Notes: a model not told the origin generated them from the letters alone. A stretch of DNA of 64,000 nt from JAICWY01 sp964531205 (GCA_964531205.1 CAZHGH010000002.1:1-64000), one strand, 5' to 3'; positions 40,790-49,382 are shown, counted from the stretch's first letter. Numbers and translations are program-made.

Positions 40790-41806
40790 ATGGCGGCCAC
40801 CATCGATTTGACGAGCGGCGCACTTCTAGCGGACCAATTCAACCGTCCCATCACATATCTGCGCATCTCCGTGACCGATAAATGCAATCTGCGCTGCGTG
40901 TACTGCATGCCGGAGCGAGGGTTGCCCTGGCTCGCCAAATCTGAAATTTTATCGTACGAAGAAATCGCTGCACTGGTGCGCTCAGCGGCGTCGATGGGCG
41001 TGCGCAGCATCCGCCTCTCCGGCGGCGAGCCGCTGATTCGCAAAGACTTGCATAAGCTCGTTGCCGACATTGCAGCGATCGACGGCATCAGCGATATCGC
41101 GCTGTCTACTAACGGACTTTTACTGGAAGAGCAAATTGACGCGCTGCTTTCGGCCGGGCTGCGCCGCGTCAACATTTCGCTCGATACACTGCGCGCTGAT
41201 AGATTCGAAGAGATCGCACGGCGCCCCGGACTCGATCGCGTTCTCGCCGGCATCGAAGCGGCAATCGAACGCGGACTTACGCCGGTGAAGATCAATTGCG
41301 TTGTCATGCGCGGCAAGAACGACGATGAAATTGCGGTGTTCGCCGAATGGACGAAGACGCGTCCGGTGTTCGTACGGTTTATCGAACTGATGCCCGTGCA
41401 CGAAAACCTCGGCATTCAACGCGATGCGTATGTGAGTTCGGACGAAATTCTCGATCGCGTTCGATCGATCGGCGACCTGCGTCCTTCGAACGGTCCTGGC
41501 GGCAACGGACCGGCGCGCTACTTCGCTTTCGACGGCGCACCCGGTGCAATCGGCGTTATCAGTCCGCTCTCCCACGACTACTGCGAGCGCTGCAATCGCG
41601 TGCGTCTTACCGCCGACGGCCGTTTGCGTTTGTGCCTGTTCGGCGATTACGAAATCGACTTGCGCACGCCGCTCCGGTCCGGTGCATCCACCGGGGAAAT
41701 CGCCGAAATTCTGCGCGCCGCAATGTTTATCAAGCCGGAGCGGCACCACTTGCGGTTGGGCGAGACGTCGTCGCGGATGCGCGCTTTCAGCGAGATCGGC
41801 GGATAG
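40790..41806 (+). CDS. moaA: GTP 3',8-cyclase (molybdenum cofactor synthesis)
   Basis: MoaA is a radical-SAM enzyme that starts molybdopterin synthesis from GTP. The 338-residue protein has the SAM cluster CNLRCVYC (Cys 32, 36, 39), the SAM-binding GGEPL and the C-terminal cluster Cys 265, 268 and 282 in CERCNRV...LCLFG, which binds the second [4Fe-4S] cluster. The usual C-terminal double-Gly tail is replaced by GG at the very end (EIGG). It begins at ATG 40790 after a short gap, and moaC is not in the window. Confidence 0.95.
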   Translation: MAATIDLTSGALLADQFNRPITYLRISVTDKCNLRCVYCMPERGLPWLAKSEILSYEEIAALVRSAASMGVRSIRLSGGEPLIRKDLHKLVADIAAIDGISDIALSTNGLLLEEQIDALLSAGLRRVNISLDTLRADRFEEIARRPGLDRVLAGIEAAIERGLTPVKINCVVMRGKNDDEIAVFAEWTKTRPVFVRFIELMPVHENLGIQRDAYVSSDEILDRVRSIGDLRPSNGPGGNGPARYFAFDGAPGAIGVISPLSHDYCERCNRVRLTADGRLRLCLFGDYEIDLRTPLRSGASTGEIAEILRAAMFIKPERHHLRLGETSSRMRAFSEIGG

Positions 41807-42106
41807 CTAAGCGAGAACGGGAAGCTTCTCGATCTCTTTACTTGTATCGGAGTGAACGGCGTCGTACAAATCGACGTTCTGCTGTAAGCGAAGCCAGTAT
41901 TCGGGTGTCGTGCTAAAGACATGAGAAAGTCGAAGCGCCATGTCCGGGGTGATTGCACGCCGCCCGTTTAGGACTTCGTTTATGGTTGTGCGATGCACGC
42001 CAAGCGCTCTCGCAACGTCCTCTTGTTTCAATCCAAGCGGTTCGATGTAATCTTCGCGAAGGACGCGGCCGGGAGACACCGGCCGCCTTCTCATCTCAAC
42101 GCTCAT
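41807..42106 (-). CDS. higA: HigA-family antitoxin
   Basis: The 99-residue protein starts at MSVEMRRRPVSPGRVLRED and has a HigA-type helix-turn-helix (VARALGVHRTTINEVLNGRRA) followed by the family ending STTPEYWLRLQQNVDLYDA. It neutralises HigB and represses its own operon. It follows higB by 10 nt, and its stop meets the moaA stop without overlap. A longer upstream frame is just read-through of the toxin gene. Confidence 0.92.
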   Translation of the reverse strand: MSVEMRRRPVSPGRVLREDYIEPLGLKQEDVARALGVHRTTINEVLNGRRAITPDMALRLSHVFSTTPEYWLRLQQNVDLYDAVHSDTSKEIEKLPVLA

Positions 42107-42116
42107 TTTAGCGCCT

Positions 42117-42401
42117 CTAATGGTAATCCACGATCTCCACGTCGACCGCTTCACCATTTTCCCACCGAAAACAAATTCGGTGTTGTTCATTTATTCGGAT
42201 ACTGTATTGACCTTTGCGATTTCCGCTGAGCTTTTCCAGCCGTAACCCCGGAGCGGATAAGTCGCGAAGTTCATGTGCTGCCGCCAGACGATCGATGAGC
42301 TGAGCTGCTTTTTCATGCAATTTCTGTGGCAACAAGTTCCGAGAGCGACGACTGCTGTAACCGAAATAAATTTCGGCCGTCGCCTCGTCTGTAATTTTCA
42401 T
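42117..42401 (-). CDS. higB: HigB-family RelE-like mRNA interferase toxin
   Basis: The 94-residue protein has a RelE/HigB fold: RNLLPQKLHEKAAQLIDRL, LSAPGLRLEKLSGNRKGQYS, RINEQHRICFRWENGEA and VEIVDYH at the C-terminus. It cuts mRNA in the ribosome. The order toxin-before-antitoxin is typical of HigBA. Its promoter and operator lie immediately upstream. Confidence 0.93.
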   Translation of the reverse strand: MKITDEATAEIYFGYSSRRSRNLLPQKLHEKAAQLIDRLAAAHELRDLSAPGLRLEKLSGNRKGQYSIRINEQHRICFRWENGEAVDVEIVDYH

Positions 42402-42408
42402 TTTCTCT

Positions 42409-42424
42409 CTCCGTAGCTACGGAG
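42409..42424. promoter_or_regulatory. 16-bp palindrome overlapping the higB ribosome-binding site
   Basis: CTCCGTAGCTACGGAG is a perfect palindrome. On the minus strand its right half provides the GGAG ribosome-binding sequence 8 nt before the higB ATG. It can be a HigA site or an RNA hairpin. Confidence 0.5.
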
Positions 42425-42442
42425 GGAGGCTCGACGCGGATC

Positions 42443-42471
42443 ATTGTAGCGTGTCGCGCGACACGCGTCAA
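42443..42471 (-). promoter_or_regulatory. higBA promoter with palindromic operator in the spacer
   Basis: On the minus strand, TTGACG (42471-42466), a 17-bp spacer and TACAAT (42448-42443) form a good sigma70 promoter. The spacer is the perfect palindrome GCGTGTCGC-GCGACACGC (42449-42466), so a bound HigA dimer or complex would block RNA polymerase. This is the usual autorepression design of HigBA. Confidence 0.8.
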
Positions 42472-42578
42472 GCATTCGGCCTGCCATCAAGACCCTATCC
42501 CGCGCTCGCTCGTGTACCGAAAGAGCCGTGTCACATGCCGCCGAACCATAGCGTTAGAGGGCAAAGGGGGGCCAACAC

Positions 42579-43100
42579 GTGGAGAGGGTCATCCTCAGTG
42601 CTACGGGTGCGCATGCCGCACACGCCAGGGTGGAGACGCTGGTTCGCGAGCATCAAACGAAGCTCGCACGGTACGTGCGCCGGATGGTAGGCGATGCGGA
42701 CGTCGCGCTGGATATCGCGCAGGACGTGTTCTTCGCCGCGTACCGGACGCTGCAAGTGGATCCGGAGCGGCCTTTGACGGCCGGCTGGCTCTACAAAACA
42801 GCGACCAACACGGCAATCTCATATTTGCGGAGGAAGAAGATTCTTCGGTTTTTGCCCCTCGATCGCGACCAGGAAGTGCGATCGCTGCGCATCGACGAGC
42901 GCAGCGCGGCTTCCATCGATTTGCAGGCCGCCATGCACCGGCTGCCCGCGGATCAGGCGGCTGCGATCATGTTGACTAGCTACGCCGGGTACTCGTCGCA
43001 AGAAGCGGCATCGATTCTGGGTACCACGGCGGATGCGGTTCGGCAGCGCGTATGCCGCGCAATGCGAACGTTGCGAGCCGTAATGGCGGAGAACGCATAA
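42579..43100 (+). CDS. ECF-type RNA polymerase sigma factor
   Basis: The 173-residue protein has sigma region 2 (LVREHQTKLARYVRRMVGDA, ALDIAQDVFFAAYRTL, GWLYKTATNTAISYLRRKK) and region 4 (MHRLPADQAAAIMLTSYAGY, SSQEAASILGTTADAVRQRV). It lacks region 3, as ECF factors do. It starts at GTG 42579 after a G-rich ribosome-binding site and is 4 nt upstream of its predicted anti-sigma partner. I see no clear autoregulatory ECF promoter upstream. Confidence 0.92.
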   Translation: MERVILSATGAHAAHARVETLVREHQTKLARYVRRMVGDADVALDIAQDVFFAAYRTLQVDPERPLTAGWLYKTATNTAISYLRRKKILRFLPLDRDQEVRSLRIDERSAASIDLQAAMHRLPADQAAAIMLTSYAGYSSQEAASILGTTADAVRQRVCRAMRTLRAVMAENA

Positions 43101-43103
43101 GTT

Positions 43104-44153
43104 TTGAAGCAGCACGAACGTATCGAGGTGCTCGCCGGCGCAATCGCCCTCGGTGAAGCCTCCGATGACGAGCGACGGGAGTATCGCGAGCACATCGCGA
43201 CTTGCCCGCAGTGTTTGAGCGCTTTGGGCGGCGAACGCGAGCTCGAACGCGTTGCAACGAGTGTAGCATCCGCTCGCGAAAGCGAAGTGTGGCAGCCGAA
43301 CCTCGGCGACGTCGTGCATCAGCGTACGCAGCGCCGTTCGCGTGCGCTTCGTTACGGTTTCAGTTTGTTTGGAGTTGCGCTGTGCGCCTCGTTCGGAATT
43401 CACGTTTTGCTTGCAAGCGGTATGGAACGGCTCACGCCGCGCCTTGCGCAACATCCGGTAGTCATTAATGCGGGTACAACGCGTATCGTGCTCGAGCCGG
43501 GTAACGGCACGACGGCCGCCTCGAAGCCTGCGCCGCCGCAGCGCCGGCTTATCGTCACGCATAACGTCGTCCACATCGCGCGCACGCCCGTCCTGCCTAC
43601 GCTTCCGATTGCGGCACCCAAAGCGCAACTGAGCAAGGCGCAGCCGCAGCAAATCGCGGAAGTGACGGTTCATCCCAACGCCGCGCCGGAGTACAACACG
43701 CAATCGAACATCCCCATTTGGCGCCGCGGCGATTCAACGTGGCGTACCGTAGCGCGAACTACGACGACGTCGCTCAGCGAGAGCGCTCCGCAAACCCTCA
43801 CGCACAGCGCAGAGTCGATTCACATCGGGGCGACGCGTGAGGCGTATCCGCTTGGCGGCGACACCGCACTCAATCCGCAACCGCCGATGATCGCGTATGA
43901 CGAAGGCGCAGAAGGCACCGTGGTGTTCGAAGTCTTCATCGACGAGCGTGGAAATCCGACGAAATGCGTGATTACGAAGTCGTCAAATTACGCAGTTCTG
44001 GATGCGACTGTCTGCAAAGCCGCGATGCAAGCACGGTACACGCCCAAAACGGTTGGCGGCCGCGCAGTACCCGGCACGTATCAAGACGCGTTCACGTTCC
44101 GTACGGGTCAAGATAATCAGCACGAGGGAATCCCGCACGTAATTAGATTTTAG
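43104..44153 (+). CDS. Zinc-finger anti-sigma factor fused to a TonB C-terminal domain
   Basis: The 349-residue protein has an anti-sigma zinc-binding motif EHIATCPQC (His30, Cys34, Cys37), one membrane span (about residues 82-106), a Pro/Ala/Thr-rich linker of about 130 residues and a C-terminal TonB-like beta domain (about 265-340; EGTVVFEVFIDERGNPTKCV and AVLDATVCKAAMQARYTPKT). It starts at TTG 43104, directly after the sigma gene. In the usual ECF systems the anti-sigma and TonB are separate proteins that meet at the TonB-dependent receptor. Here one polypeptide could sense the outer membrane and hold the sigma factor. Two Cys in the TonB domain may form a disulfide. Confidence 0.8.
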   Translation: MKQHERIEVLAGAIALGEASDDERREYREHIATCPQCLSALGGERELERVATSVASARESEVWQPNLGDVVHQRTQRRSRALRYGFSLFGVALCASFGIHVLLASGMERLTPRLAQHPVVINAGTTRIVLEPGNGTTAASKPAPPQRRLIVTHNVVHIARTPVLPTLPIAAPKAQLSKAQPQQIAEVTVHPNAAPEYNTQSNIPIWRRGDSTWRTVARTTTTSLSESAPQTLTHSAESIHIGATREAYPLGGDTALNPQPPMIAYDEGAEGTVVFEVFIDERGNPTKCVITKSSNYAVLDATVCKAAMQARYTPKTVGGRAVPGTYQDAFTFRTGQDNQHEGIPHVIRF

Positions 44154-44644
44154 TCGATACTCTTTCGAAAGAACGCGAGCATCTTATCGGGTTCCGGCAT
44201 AATGCGGAACTCCTCAAAGCCCCACGATTTCGCTTGAAGCAACGCACGATTGGCGTTCATCGGTAAGAGGAACGTGAGCGTGCGTACGTTGCGTTTGCCC
44301 GCGATGCGCTGCACTTCGTTGACGAGTTGCGTGCCGACTTCCGGAGGCGCGCCCGGTCGCGTGCGCAACCCTTCCATCATCGCGACGTCCATGCCGTTTG
44401 CGGCTTCCGGATCGTTGTAGCCCGGCGGAAACGCGAAAACGAGCTGCACCATTCCTAAAATGCCGGTAGCGTCTTCCGCGACGAGAATGGCGCGGCGCCC
44501 GGCCTGCTGTTCCGCGAGCCACTTCATAATGCGTTGCGGCCACGTTTCGCGCTTGGGCTGCGGCCCCGTGATGATTCTCTCGTTCAGCAATCGCTGAACG
44601 TCGCTTTGTTGAGCGAAGCGGATAAAGATTTTGCGGGTGCGCAC
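44150..44644 (-). CDS. GNAT-family N-acetyltransferase
   Basis: The 164-residue protein starts at GTG 44644 and has GNAT elements: RFAQQSDVQRLLNERI, AILVAEDATGILGMVQLVFA, a long helix with VGTQLVNEVQRIAGKRN (acetyl-CoA loop degenerate), and LLQAKSWGFEEFRIMPE. An upstream-extended frame would start inside the cytochrome gene region and is unlikely. The substrate is unknown. It is divergent from the cytochrome c gene and overlaps the anti-sigma end by 4 nt. Confidence 0.7.
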   Translation of the reverse strand: MRTRKIFIRFAQQSDVQRLLNERIITGPQPKRETWPQRIMKWLAEQQAGRRAILVAEDATGILGMVQLVFAFPPGYNDPEAANGMDVAMMEGLRTRPGAPPEVGTQLVNEVQRIAGKRNVRTLTFLLPMNANRALLQAKSWGFEEFRIMPEPDKMLAFFRKSID

Positions 44645-44698
44645 GAGCCTTTGTTTGCCAAGTGGGGAGAACTCCACCTTTTGGCAAATTCGCCGCGG

Positions 44699-45049
44699 AT
44701 GGTTCGCACGCTCGCGATAGTGCTTTGTATCTGGTTTGCTGTGGGCATCCTGACGGGATGCGGACGGCATACCGGTGCGCGAGGTGCCTATTCGCCGGAG
44801 CCTACGATTTCAGGTGCCGATGTTCGGCACGGCAAACTCGTCTACGAGCGAGAATGCGCGGCGTGTCACGGTCAAGCCGGCGTTAACGGCCCTATTGGAC
44901 CGTCGCTCAAAGACGAACATACGCGGAAATCGTTTGAAGCGGTTCGCGCAATCGTGACCGATCCCGATCCGCCGATGCCCAAACTGTATCCTTCGAGACT
45001 GACGCGCGCGGACGTTACCGACGTTTCCGCGTACGTGGAGTCGTTGTAG
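44699..45049 (+). CDS. Small lipoprotein cytochrome c
   Basis: The 116-residue protein has a lipoprotein signal peptide (LAIVLCIWFAVGILTGC, lipobox LTGC), then one haem-binding motif CAACH (about residue 61) and a likely Met ligand in DPPMPKL. It is a class I mono-haem cytochrome c anchored on the outer face of a membrane. The start ATG 44699 is chosen because the signal peptide begins there. It overlaps the photolyase start by one base. Confidence 0.88.
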   Translation: MVRTLAIVLCIWFAVGILTGCGRHTGARGAYSPEPTISGADVRHGKLVYERECAACHGQAGVNGPIGPSLKDEHTRKSFEAVRAIVTDPDPPMPKLYPSRLTRADVTDVSAYVESL

Positions 45050-46485
45050 TGGCGCGCGTTATCTACCGCTTCACACGCGATCTGCGGCTCGGGGATCATG
45101 CGGGTCTCGCGGCCGCTGCGGCACATGGCGAAGTCGTGCCGGTCATCGCGATCGATCGTGCGCTCGAGTCGCGATTGGCCGCGTCGCCGCGGCGTGCAGC
45201 GTTCTTTTGCGGCGCGCTCGCATCGCTCGATGCCGCGCTACGCGAACGACGTGTTCGGCTGGTGGTGCGGCGCGGCACCACCGCATCCGTGTTAAAACAG
45301 ATCGCGCGTGCTACGAACGCCCAAACGATCGCGTGGAGCGCCAGTTTCGATCGCGCGGGAATGGAGAGCGATCAACGGCTCCAGTCGGATTTGGAAGAAG
45401 CCGGTTTGCGTGCGATCGTCGTTCCCGACGCGCCGGCGATTGCGCCCGAAGAAAGCACCGCAGCGCGTCCGTCTGCGGGGGACGGCTATCGCGCTTTCGT
45501 TCCGTATCACGAACTTTGGCGCGAACTGCAACCCGCTTCCTATGAGATTCCGCTGTTGCTTTCGTTCGCGAAACACGATTTGCAAAGCGAAGCGCTTCCC
45601 GTGCCCAAAGAGTTCGGATGCAGCCTTACGCCGATTGAAGCCGGTGAAGCCAACGCTATGCGGCGATTCCAAGACTTTCTCACAGGAGATGGTCTGCAAT
45701 ATGCGTTTGCAGTGAACGTGCCGGCAGATGATCGCACGTCGCATCTGGGCGCGGATCTTTCGTTCGGTACGATTGCCGCACGAACAATCGTCCGCGAGAC
45801 CCGTCGCCGGTTGGACGATCCGTTTCTCCTTGCAGAGGAGCGCAGTTCGCTCAAACTATTTCTTCGCTCTATTGCGATGCGCGATTTCTTTCTGCAGCTT
45901 TCCTGGTACAATCCGCAAACCGATCGGGAGCCGCTGCAAGAGAAGATGCGTGACTTTCCGTTTACAAAATCGCATAAAGCGCTCGACGCGTGGCGAGAAG
46001 GACGCACCGGTTATCCCTTGGTCGATGCCGGCATCCGGCAGCTGCACGCTACCGGATGGATGCATCCGCGCGTGCGCTCTATCGCCGCGTCGTTTCTGTG
46101 CTTGGACCTCGGAGTCCACTGGCGCGCCGGCTTAGCCGAATGGGAACGGTACCTCATCGAAGACGATCCTGCTCTCGCTATCGGCAATTGGCAATGGGTC
46201 GCGGGCGTGGGCGCGGATCTCGCAGCGTATCCGCGCATCTACAATCCGCAGAAACAAGCACGGCGCTTCGATCCAAATTTCGTTTATGCGAAGACGTGGA
46301 TTCCTGAACTCGCGCACATCCCGCCCGCATCCATCGCATCGCGCACGCCGGCATCGCAAATCGAACTGCCGCTATTCTCTACGGACGCTTATCCGCGGCC
46401 CGTTATCGATCATGAGACCGCGGCGCGCGAATTTTTAAAACGGTATCAGGACTTTATGGCAAGCCACGGCACAACACATGGATAA
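45049..46485 (+). CDS. phrB: Deoxyribodipyrimidine photolyase
   Basis: The 478-residue class I CPD photolyase repairs UV lesions with blue light and FAD. It has the Rossmann start IYRFTRDLRLGDHAGL, and the FAD-binding half with GRTGYPLVDAGIRQLHATGW, MHPRVRSIAASFLCLDL, DPALAIGNWQWVAGVGAD and YNPQKQARRFDPNFVY. The Trp residues of the electron-transfer chain are present in the last segment. It starts at GTG 45049 and overlaps the CDP-alcohol gene by 8 nt. Confidence 0.93.
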   Translation: MARVIYRFTRDLRLGDHAGLAAAAAHGEVVPVIAIDRALESRLAASPRRAAFFCGALASLDAALRERRVRLVVRRGTTASVLKQIARATNAQTIAWSASFDRAGMESDQRLQSDLEEAGLRAIVVPDAPAIAPEESTAARPSAGDGYRAFVPYHELWRELQPASYEIPLLLSFAKHDLQSEALPVPKEFGCSLTPIEAGEANAMRRFQDFLTGDGLQYAFAVNVPADDRTSHLGADLSFGTIAARTIVRETRRRLDDPFLLAEERSSLKLFLRSIAMRDFFLQLSWYNPQTDREPLQEKMRDFPFTKSHKALDAWREGRTGYPLVDAGIRQLHATGWMHPRVRSIAASFLCLDLGVHWRAGLAEWERYLIEDDPALAIGNWQWVAGVGADLAAYPRIYNPQKQARRFDPNFVYAKTWIPELAHIPPASIASRTPASQIELPLFSTDAYPRPVIDHETAAREFLKRYQDFMASHGTTHG

Positions 46486-47137
46486 CGAGCAGCTTCTCCA
46501 GCGGCGGCCTTTGGCGTCGCGACAAAAGCCTTGGGCGAAGAAGATCGCGGCAGCGCTTGTAGGCGGCGGAATAACGCCCAACGCGATCTCGCTGGCTAGC
46601 ATCGCTTTTGCGCTGATTGCAGCGTTCGGACTTTGGTTGTCCGGATCAACGAGCGGAGTAACAAGGATCTGTCTTTTGCTGGTAGCTGCCGGCGGAATCC
46701 AGTTACGGCTTTTGTGTAACCTGCTGGACGGAATGGTTGCAGTGGAGGGCGGTAAACGTACGAAGTATGGCGACCTCTATAACGACGTACCGGACCGCGT
46801 TAGCGACATCATAATTTTTCTTGGCGCCGGATACGGAATTGGCAACTTTCCGTTCGGACCAACTCTGGGATGGGCAGCCGCGGTCGCCGCAGTGCTTACC
46901 GCGTATGCACGGCTCCTCGGCGGTTCGATCGGTCTCACTCAGTACTTTGCCGGTCCAATGGCGAAACAGCACCGTATGGCAACGCTGACCGTGGCCTGCG
47001 TGATATCCGTTTTTGAACCGCTTTGGCACGGAAGAGGTCAGGTGATGGCGGCAGCATTGGCATTGATCGTCGCCGGCTCGATCGCGGGATTCGCACGCCG
47101 TATCGTGCTGATCTGCCAGGAGATCGCACGGCGATGA
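46478..47137 (+). CDS. CDP-alcohol phosphatidyltransferase
   Basis: The 219-residue integral-membrane enzyme has the CDP-alcohol motif in the form LLDGMVAVEGGKRTKYGDLY followed by NDVPDRVSD (acidic residues that bind two metals and the CDP group). It attaches a headgroup alcohol to diacylglycerol, or uses CDP-diacylglycerol. It is the first gene of a coupled set with a PlsC-like acyltransferase and a CdsA-like enzyme. Confidence 0.88.
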   Translation: MDNEQLLQRRPLASRQKPWAKKIAAALVGGGITPNAISLASIAFALIAAFGLWLSGSTSGVTRICLLLVAAGGIQLRLLCNLLDGMVAVEGGKRTKYGDLYNDVPDRVSDIIIFLGAGYGIGNFPFGPTLGWAAAVAAVLTAYARLLGGSIGLTQYFAGPMAKQHRMATLTVACVISVFEPLWHGRGQVMAAALALIVAGSIAGFARRIVLICQEIARR

Positions 47138-47760
47138 ACGCGCATCCGTTGGCCGGCGCGATCGCCGGGGGAGCCCGATTCGTTGCCGGCGTTAACGTAT
47201 CGTGGAAGCAAACGCTACCGCCGGACCGTCAGACAGTCTTTTTCGCAAATCACACGAGTCATCTCGACTTTGTCGTATTGTGGGCTTCGCTGCCGGCACC
47301 GATGCGCGCGCGGACTCGGCCGGTCGCCGCGCAGGATTATTGGAGCTCCGGCATACGCAAGTGGCTTGCCGTAGACGTATTCAACGCCATTCTCGTTTCC
47401 CGCCACGGAAATTCGTCACCGAATGCGGGGCGAGCGGCCGAGACCATCGAGCGAATATCACAAAATATGGGAGAGTACTACTCGATCATCATCTTTCCGG
47501 AGGGGACGCGCGGCGACGGCGAAGTTGTGGCACCGTTCAAGAGCGGGCTGTACCACCTCTGTCAACGCAAACCGCACCTTCAACTCGTTCCGGTCTATAT
47601 GGAAAATCTCAACCGCATTCTTCCAAAGGGCGAGTTTTTGCCGGTGCCGTTCATCAGTCGTGTCAACTTCGGGCCGGCGACAGCGTACGAGACCGGTGAG
47701 AGCAAGACTGCATTTTTGGAGCGTATGCGTGAAGAAGTATGCGCATTGAGGAGGCGATGA
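47134..47760 (+). CDS. PlsC-like glycerophospholipid acyltransferase
   Basis: The 208-residue protein is a 1-acyl-sn-glycerol-3-phosphate acyltransferase-like enzyme with the catalytic NHTSHLDFV (HxxxxD) and the substrate-binding FPEGTRGDG. It starts ATG 47134, overlapping the previous stop. Membrane and acyl-chain binding fit phospholipid or lyso-lipid acylation. Confidence 0.9.
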   Translation: MNAHPLAGAIAGGARFVAGVNVSWKQTLPPDRQTVFFANHTSHLDFVVLWASLPAPMRARTRPVAAQDYWSSGIRKWLAVDVFNAILVSRHGNSSPNAGRAAETIERISQNMGEYYSIIIFPEGTRGDGEVVAPFKSGLYHLCQRKPHLQLVPVYMENLNRILPKGEFLPVPFISRVNFGPATAYETGESKTAFLERMREEVCALRRR

Positions 47761-48704
47761 TCGCGAGAATTGCGTCGATGGACCACGCTCTGCTGGTGGC
47801 CTGCGTAGGCATTTTGGCTCTTCTCGTTGTTGCGACAATCATCTCTTTCATTTTGAAGACCGTCAAACCACCGTCGGCAACAATCGATAATCTGAATCAG
47901 CGAATCTACGCATGGTGGATCATGTGCCTGGTGTTCGGGTTGACGCTTGTCATCGGCCCGACGGGATCGCTTGTGTTGTTCGGTATCCTCTCGTTTCTCG
48001 CGCTGCGTGAATACGTGACGCTTATTTCGACAAGAAGAGCGGACCACCATACGCTATTTTGGACGTTCTTTGCGTTTACGCCGCTCCAATATCTTCTGCT
48101 TGGCGTTAAGTGGATCGGGTTCTTCATCGTCATTCCCGTGTACGCATTTCTCTTTATCCCGGCGACGATGGCTCTTGCCGGTGATACGACCTCGTTTCTG
48201 GAACGCGCATCGAAGATCCAGTGGGGTTTAATGATCTGCGTGTACTGTTTGAGTTATGCGCCCGCGCTCTTGATACTTACCATTCACGGCGGCTATGGGC
48301 CCAACGCGAAGCTTCTGCTCTTTTTCGTGATCGTTTGCCAATTAAGCGACGTCCTGCAGTACGTCTATGGGAAACTTTTCGGAAAACACAAAATCGCGCC
48401 GAACGTGAGCCCCAACAAGACCTGGGAGGGATTTGCCGGCGGTACGCTCACGGCGACGGCTATCGGGGCAGGCATATATTGGATGACGCCGTTCTCGCCC
48501 GCGGCCGCCGCAGCGATCGCGTTGATGATCGCACTTCTGGGATTCGCGGGCGGACTAGTGATGTCGGCTATTAAACGCGACCGCGGTGTAAAGGACTTCG
48601 GCAATCTCATTCAAGGACACGGCGGAATTTTGGATCGGATGGATTCGGTGATCTTCGCCGCGCCCGTGTTCTTTCACGTGGTACGGTTTTTCTACGGTCT
48701 GTGA
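47757..48704 (+). CDS. CdsA-like phosphatidate cytidylyltransferase
   Basis: The roughly 315-residue protein has seven or more membrane helices and the CdsA signature: SAIKRDRGVKDFGNLIQGHG followed by GILDRMDSV (the Pro of PGHGG is Gln here). It makes CDP-diacylglycerol from CTP and phosphatidic acid. The start ATG 47757 overlaps the PlsC stop and follows a GAGGAGG ribosome-binding site. The three genes 46478-48704 form a compact phospholipid module. Confidence 0.92.
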   Translation: MIARIASMDHALLVACVGILALLVVATIISFILKTVKPPSATIDNLNQRIYAWWIMCLVFGLTLVIGPTGSLVLFGILSFLALREYVTLISTRRADHHTLFWTFFAFTPLQYLLLGVKWIGFFIVIPVYAFLFIPATMALAGDTTSFLERASKIQWGLMICVYCLSYAPALLILTIHGGYGPNAKLLLFFVIVCQLSDVLQYVYGKLFGKHKIAPNVSPNKTWEGFAGGTLTATAIGAGIYWMTPFSPAAAAAIALMIALLGFAGGLVMSAIKRDRGVKDFGNLIQGHGGILDRMDSVIFAAPVFFHVVRFFYGL

Positions 48705-48705
48705 A

Positions 48706-49344
48706 TCACGCCGGCATCTTATCGTCGAGCCAATCGCTGATGATCGGCACGCGCACGTCGTCGCCATGCCACGCTTTGATGCCATAGTACACACTTAGCA
48801 CAATGAACGCCGGCAGCATGAACGCCCACAGCACACCGGCACTGAAGCCAAGCAGCGGAATTTTGATCATGAACCATAGGAAGCTGTAAAGCGCAGCCAT
48901 TCCGACGTTGAATCCGAGCGCTTGATATGCGTGCTTACGCATACGGCGCGACTGCTTACGATCGAAGAGGGCCAGCAATGCTAGCGGCCAGAGCGGATAA
49001 CCCAGTGCAACCAGTGCGCGCGTTTCGACGGGGTCCTCGGCCTCGGCAACGGTGGCGCGAGCTTGGGTCGCGGGTTGCGCCTGTTGTTGCGGTCCGGTGC
49101 GCCAAAACTGTTGAGAGCGCCGCGGAACTTCGCCGGCGACTGCTTTACGGGTCGCGCCTGCTGCTTCCATCTTTGCGGCTAGGCGGCAGCTCGGGCAGGT
49201 CCCCGCTTCATCGCGGCACGTTGCACAAATCGGCTTGCCGCAATCGGAACACGGGGCGACGGACGGTACATTTGAATGGAAGTAACAATCCACGACTTGC
49301 AGTTCTCCAGGATGCGTATCACTTTCATGTACCGCAAAGGTCAT
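48706..49344 (-). CDS. B-box zinc-finger/DUF4870-like membrane protein
   Basis: The 212-residue protein starts at MTFAVHESD and has an N-terminal zinc finger with Cys/His pairs (YFHSNVPSVAPCSDCGKPIC, CRDEAGTCPSC), similar to B-box-type fingers. A Gln/Ala-rich linker follows, then three or four membrane helices with SRRMRKHAYQALGFNVGMAA, typical of DUF4870. It may be a small membrane sensor or scaffold; its function is unknown. Convergent with cdsA and divergent from the ABC transporter. Confidence 0.7.
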   Translation of the reverse strand: MTFAVHESDTHPGELQVVDCYFHSNVPSVAPCSDCGKPICATCRDEAGTCPSCRLAAKMEAAGATRKAVAGEVPRRSQQFWRTGPQQQAQPATQARATVAEAEDPVETRALVALGYPLWPLALLALFDRKQSRRMRKHAYQALGFNVGMAALYSFLWFMIKIPLLGFSAGVLWAFMLPAFIVLSVYYGIKAWHGDDVRVPIISDWLDDKMPA

Positions 49345-49382
49345 AAGAGGTTTCAGTCTGCTGCTGCCGCAAGCGAAAGGCC

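Noticed and set aside
42472..42578. Autoregulatory ECF promoter before the sigma gene
   Set aside because: GAACC and CGTGG words are present, but their spacing of about 30 bp does not fit ECF promoters.
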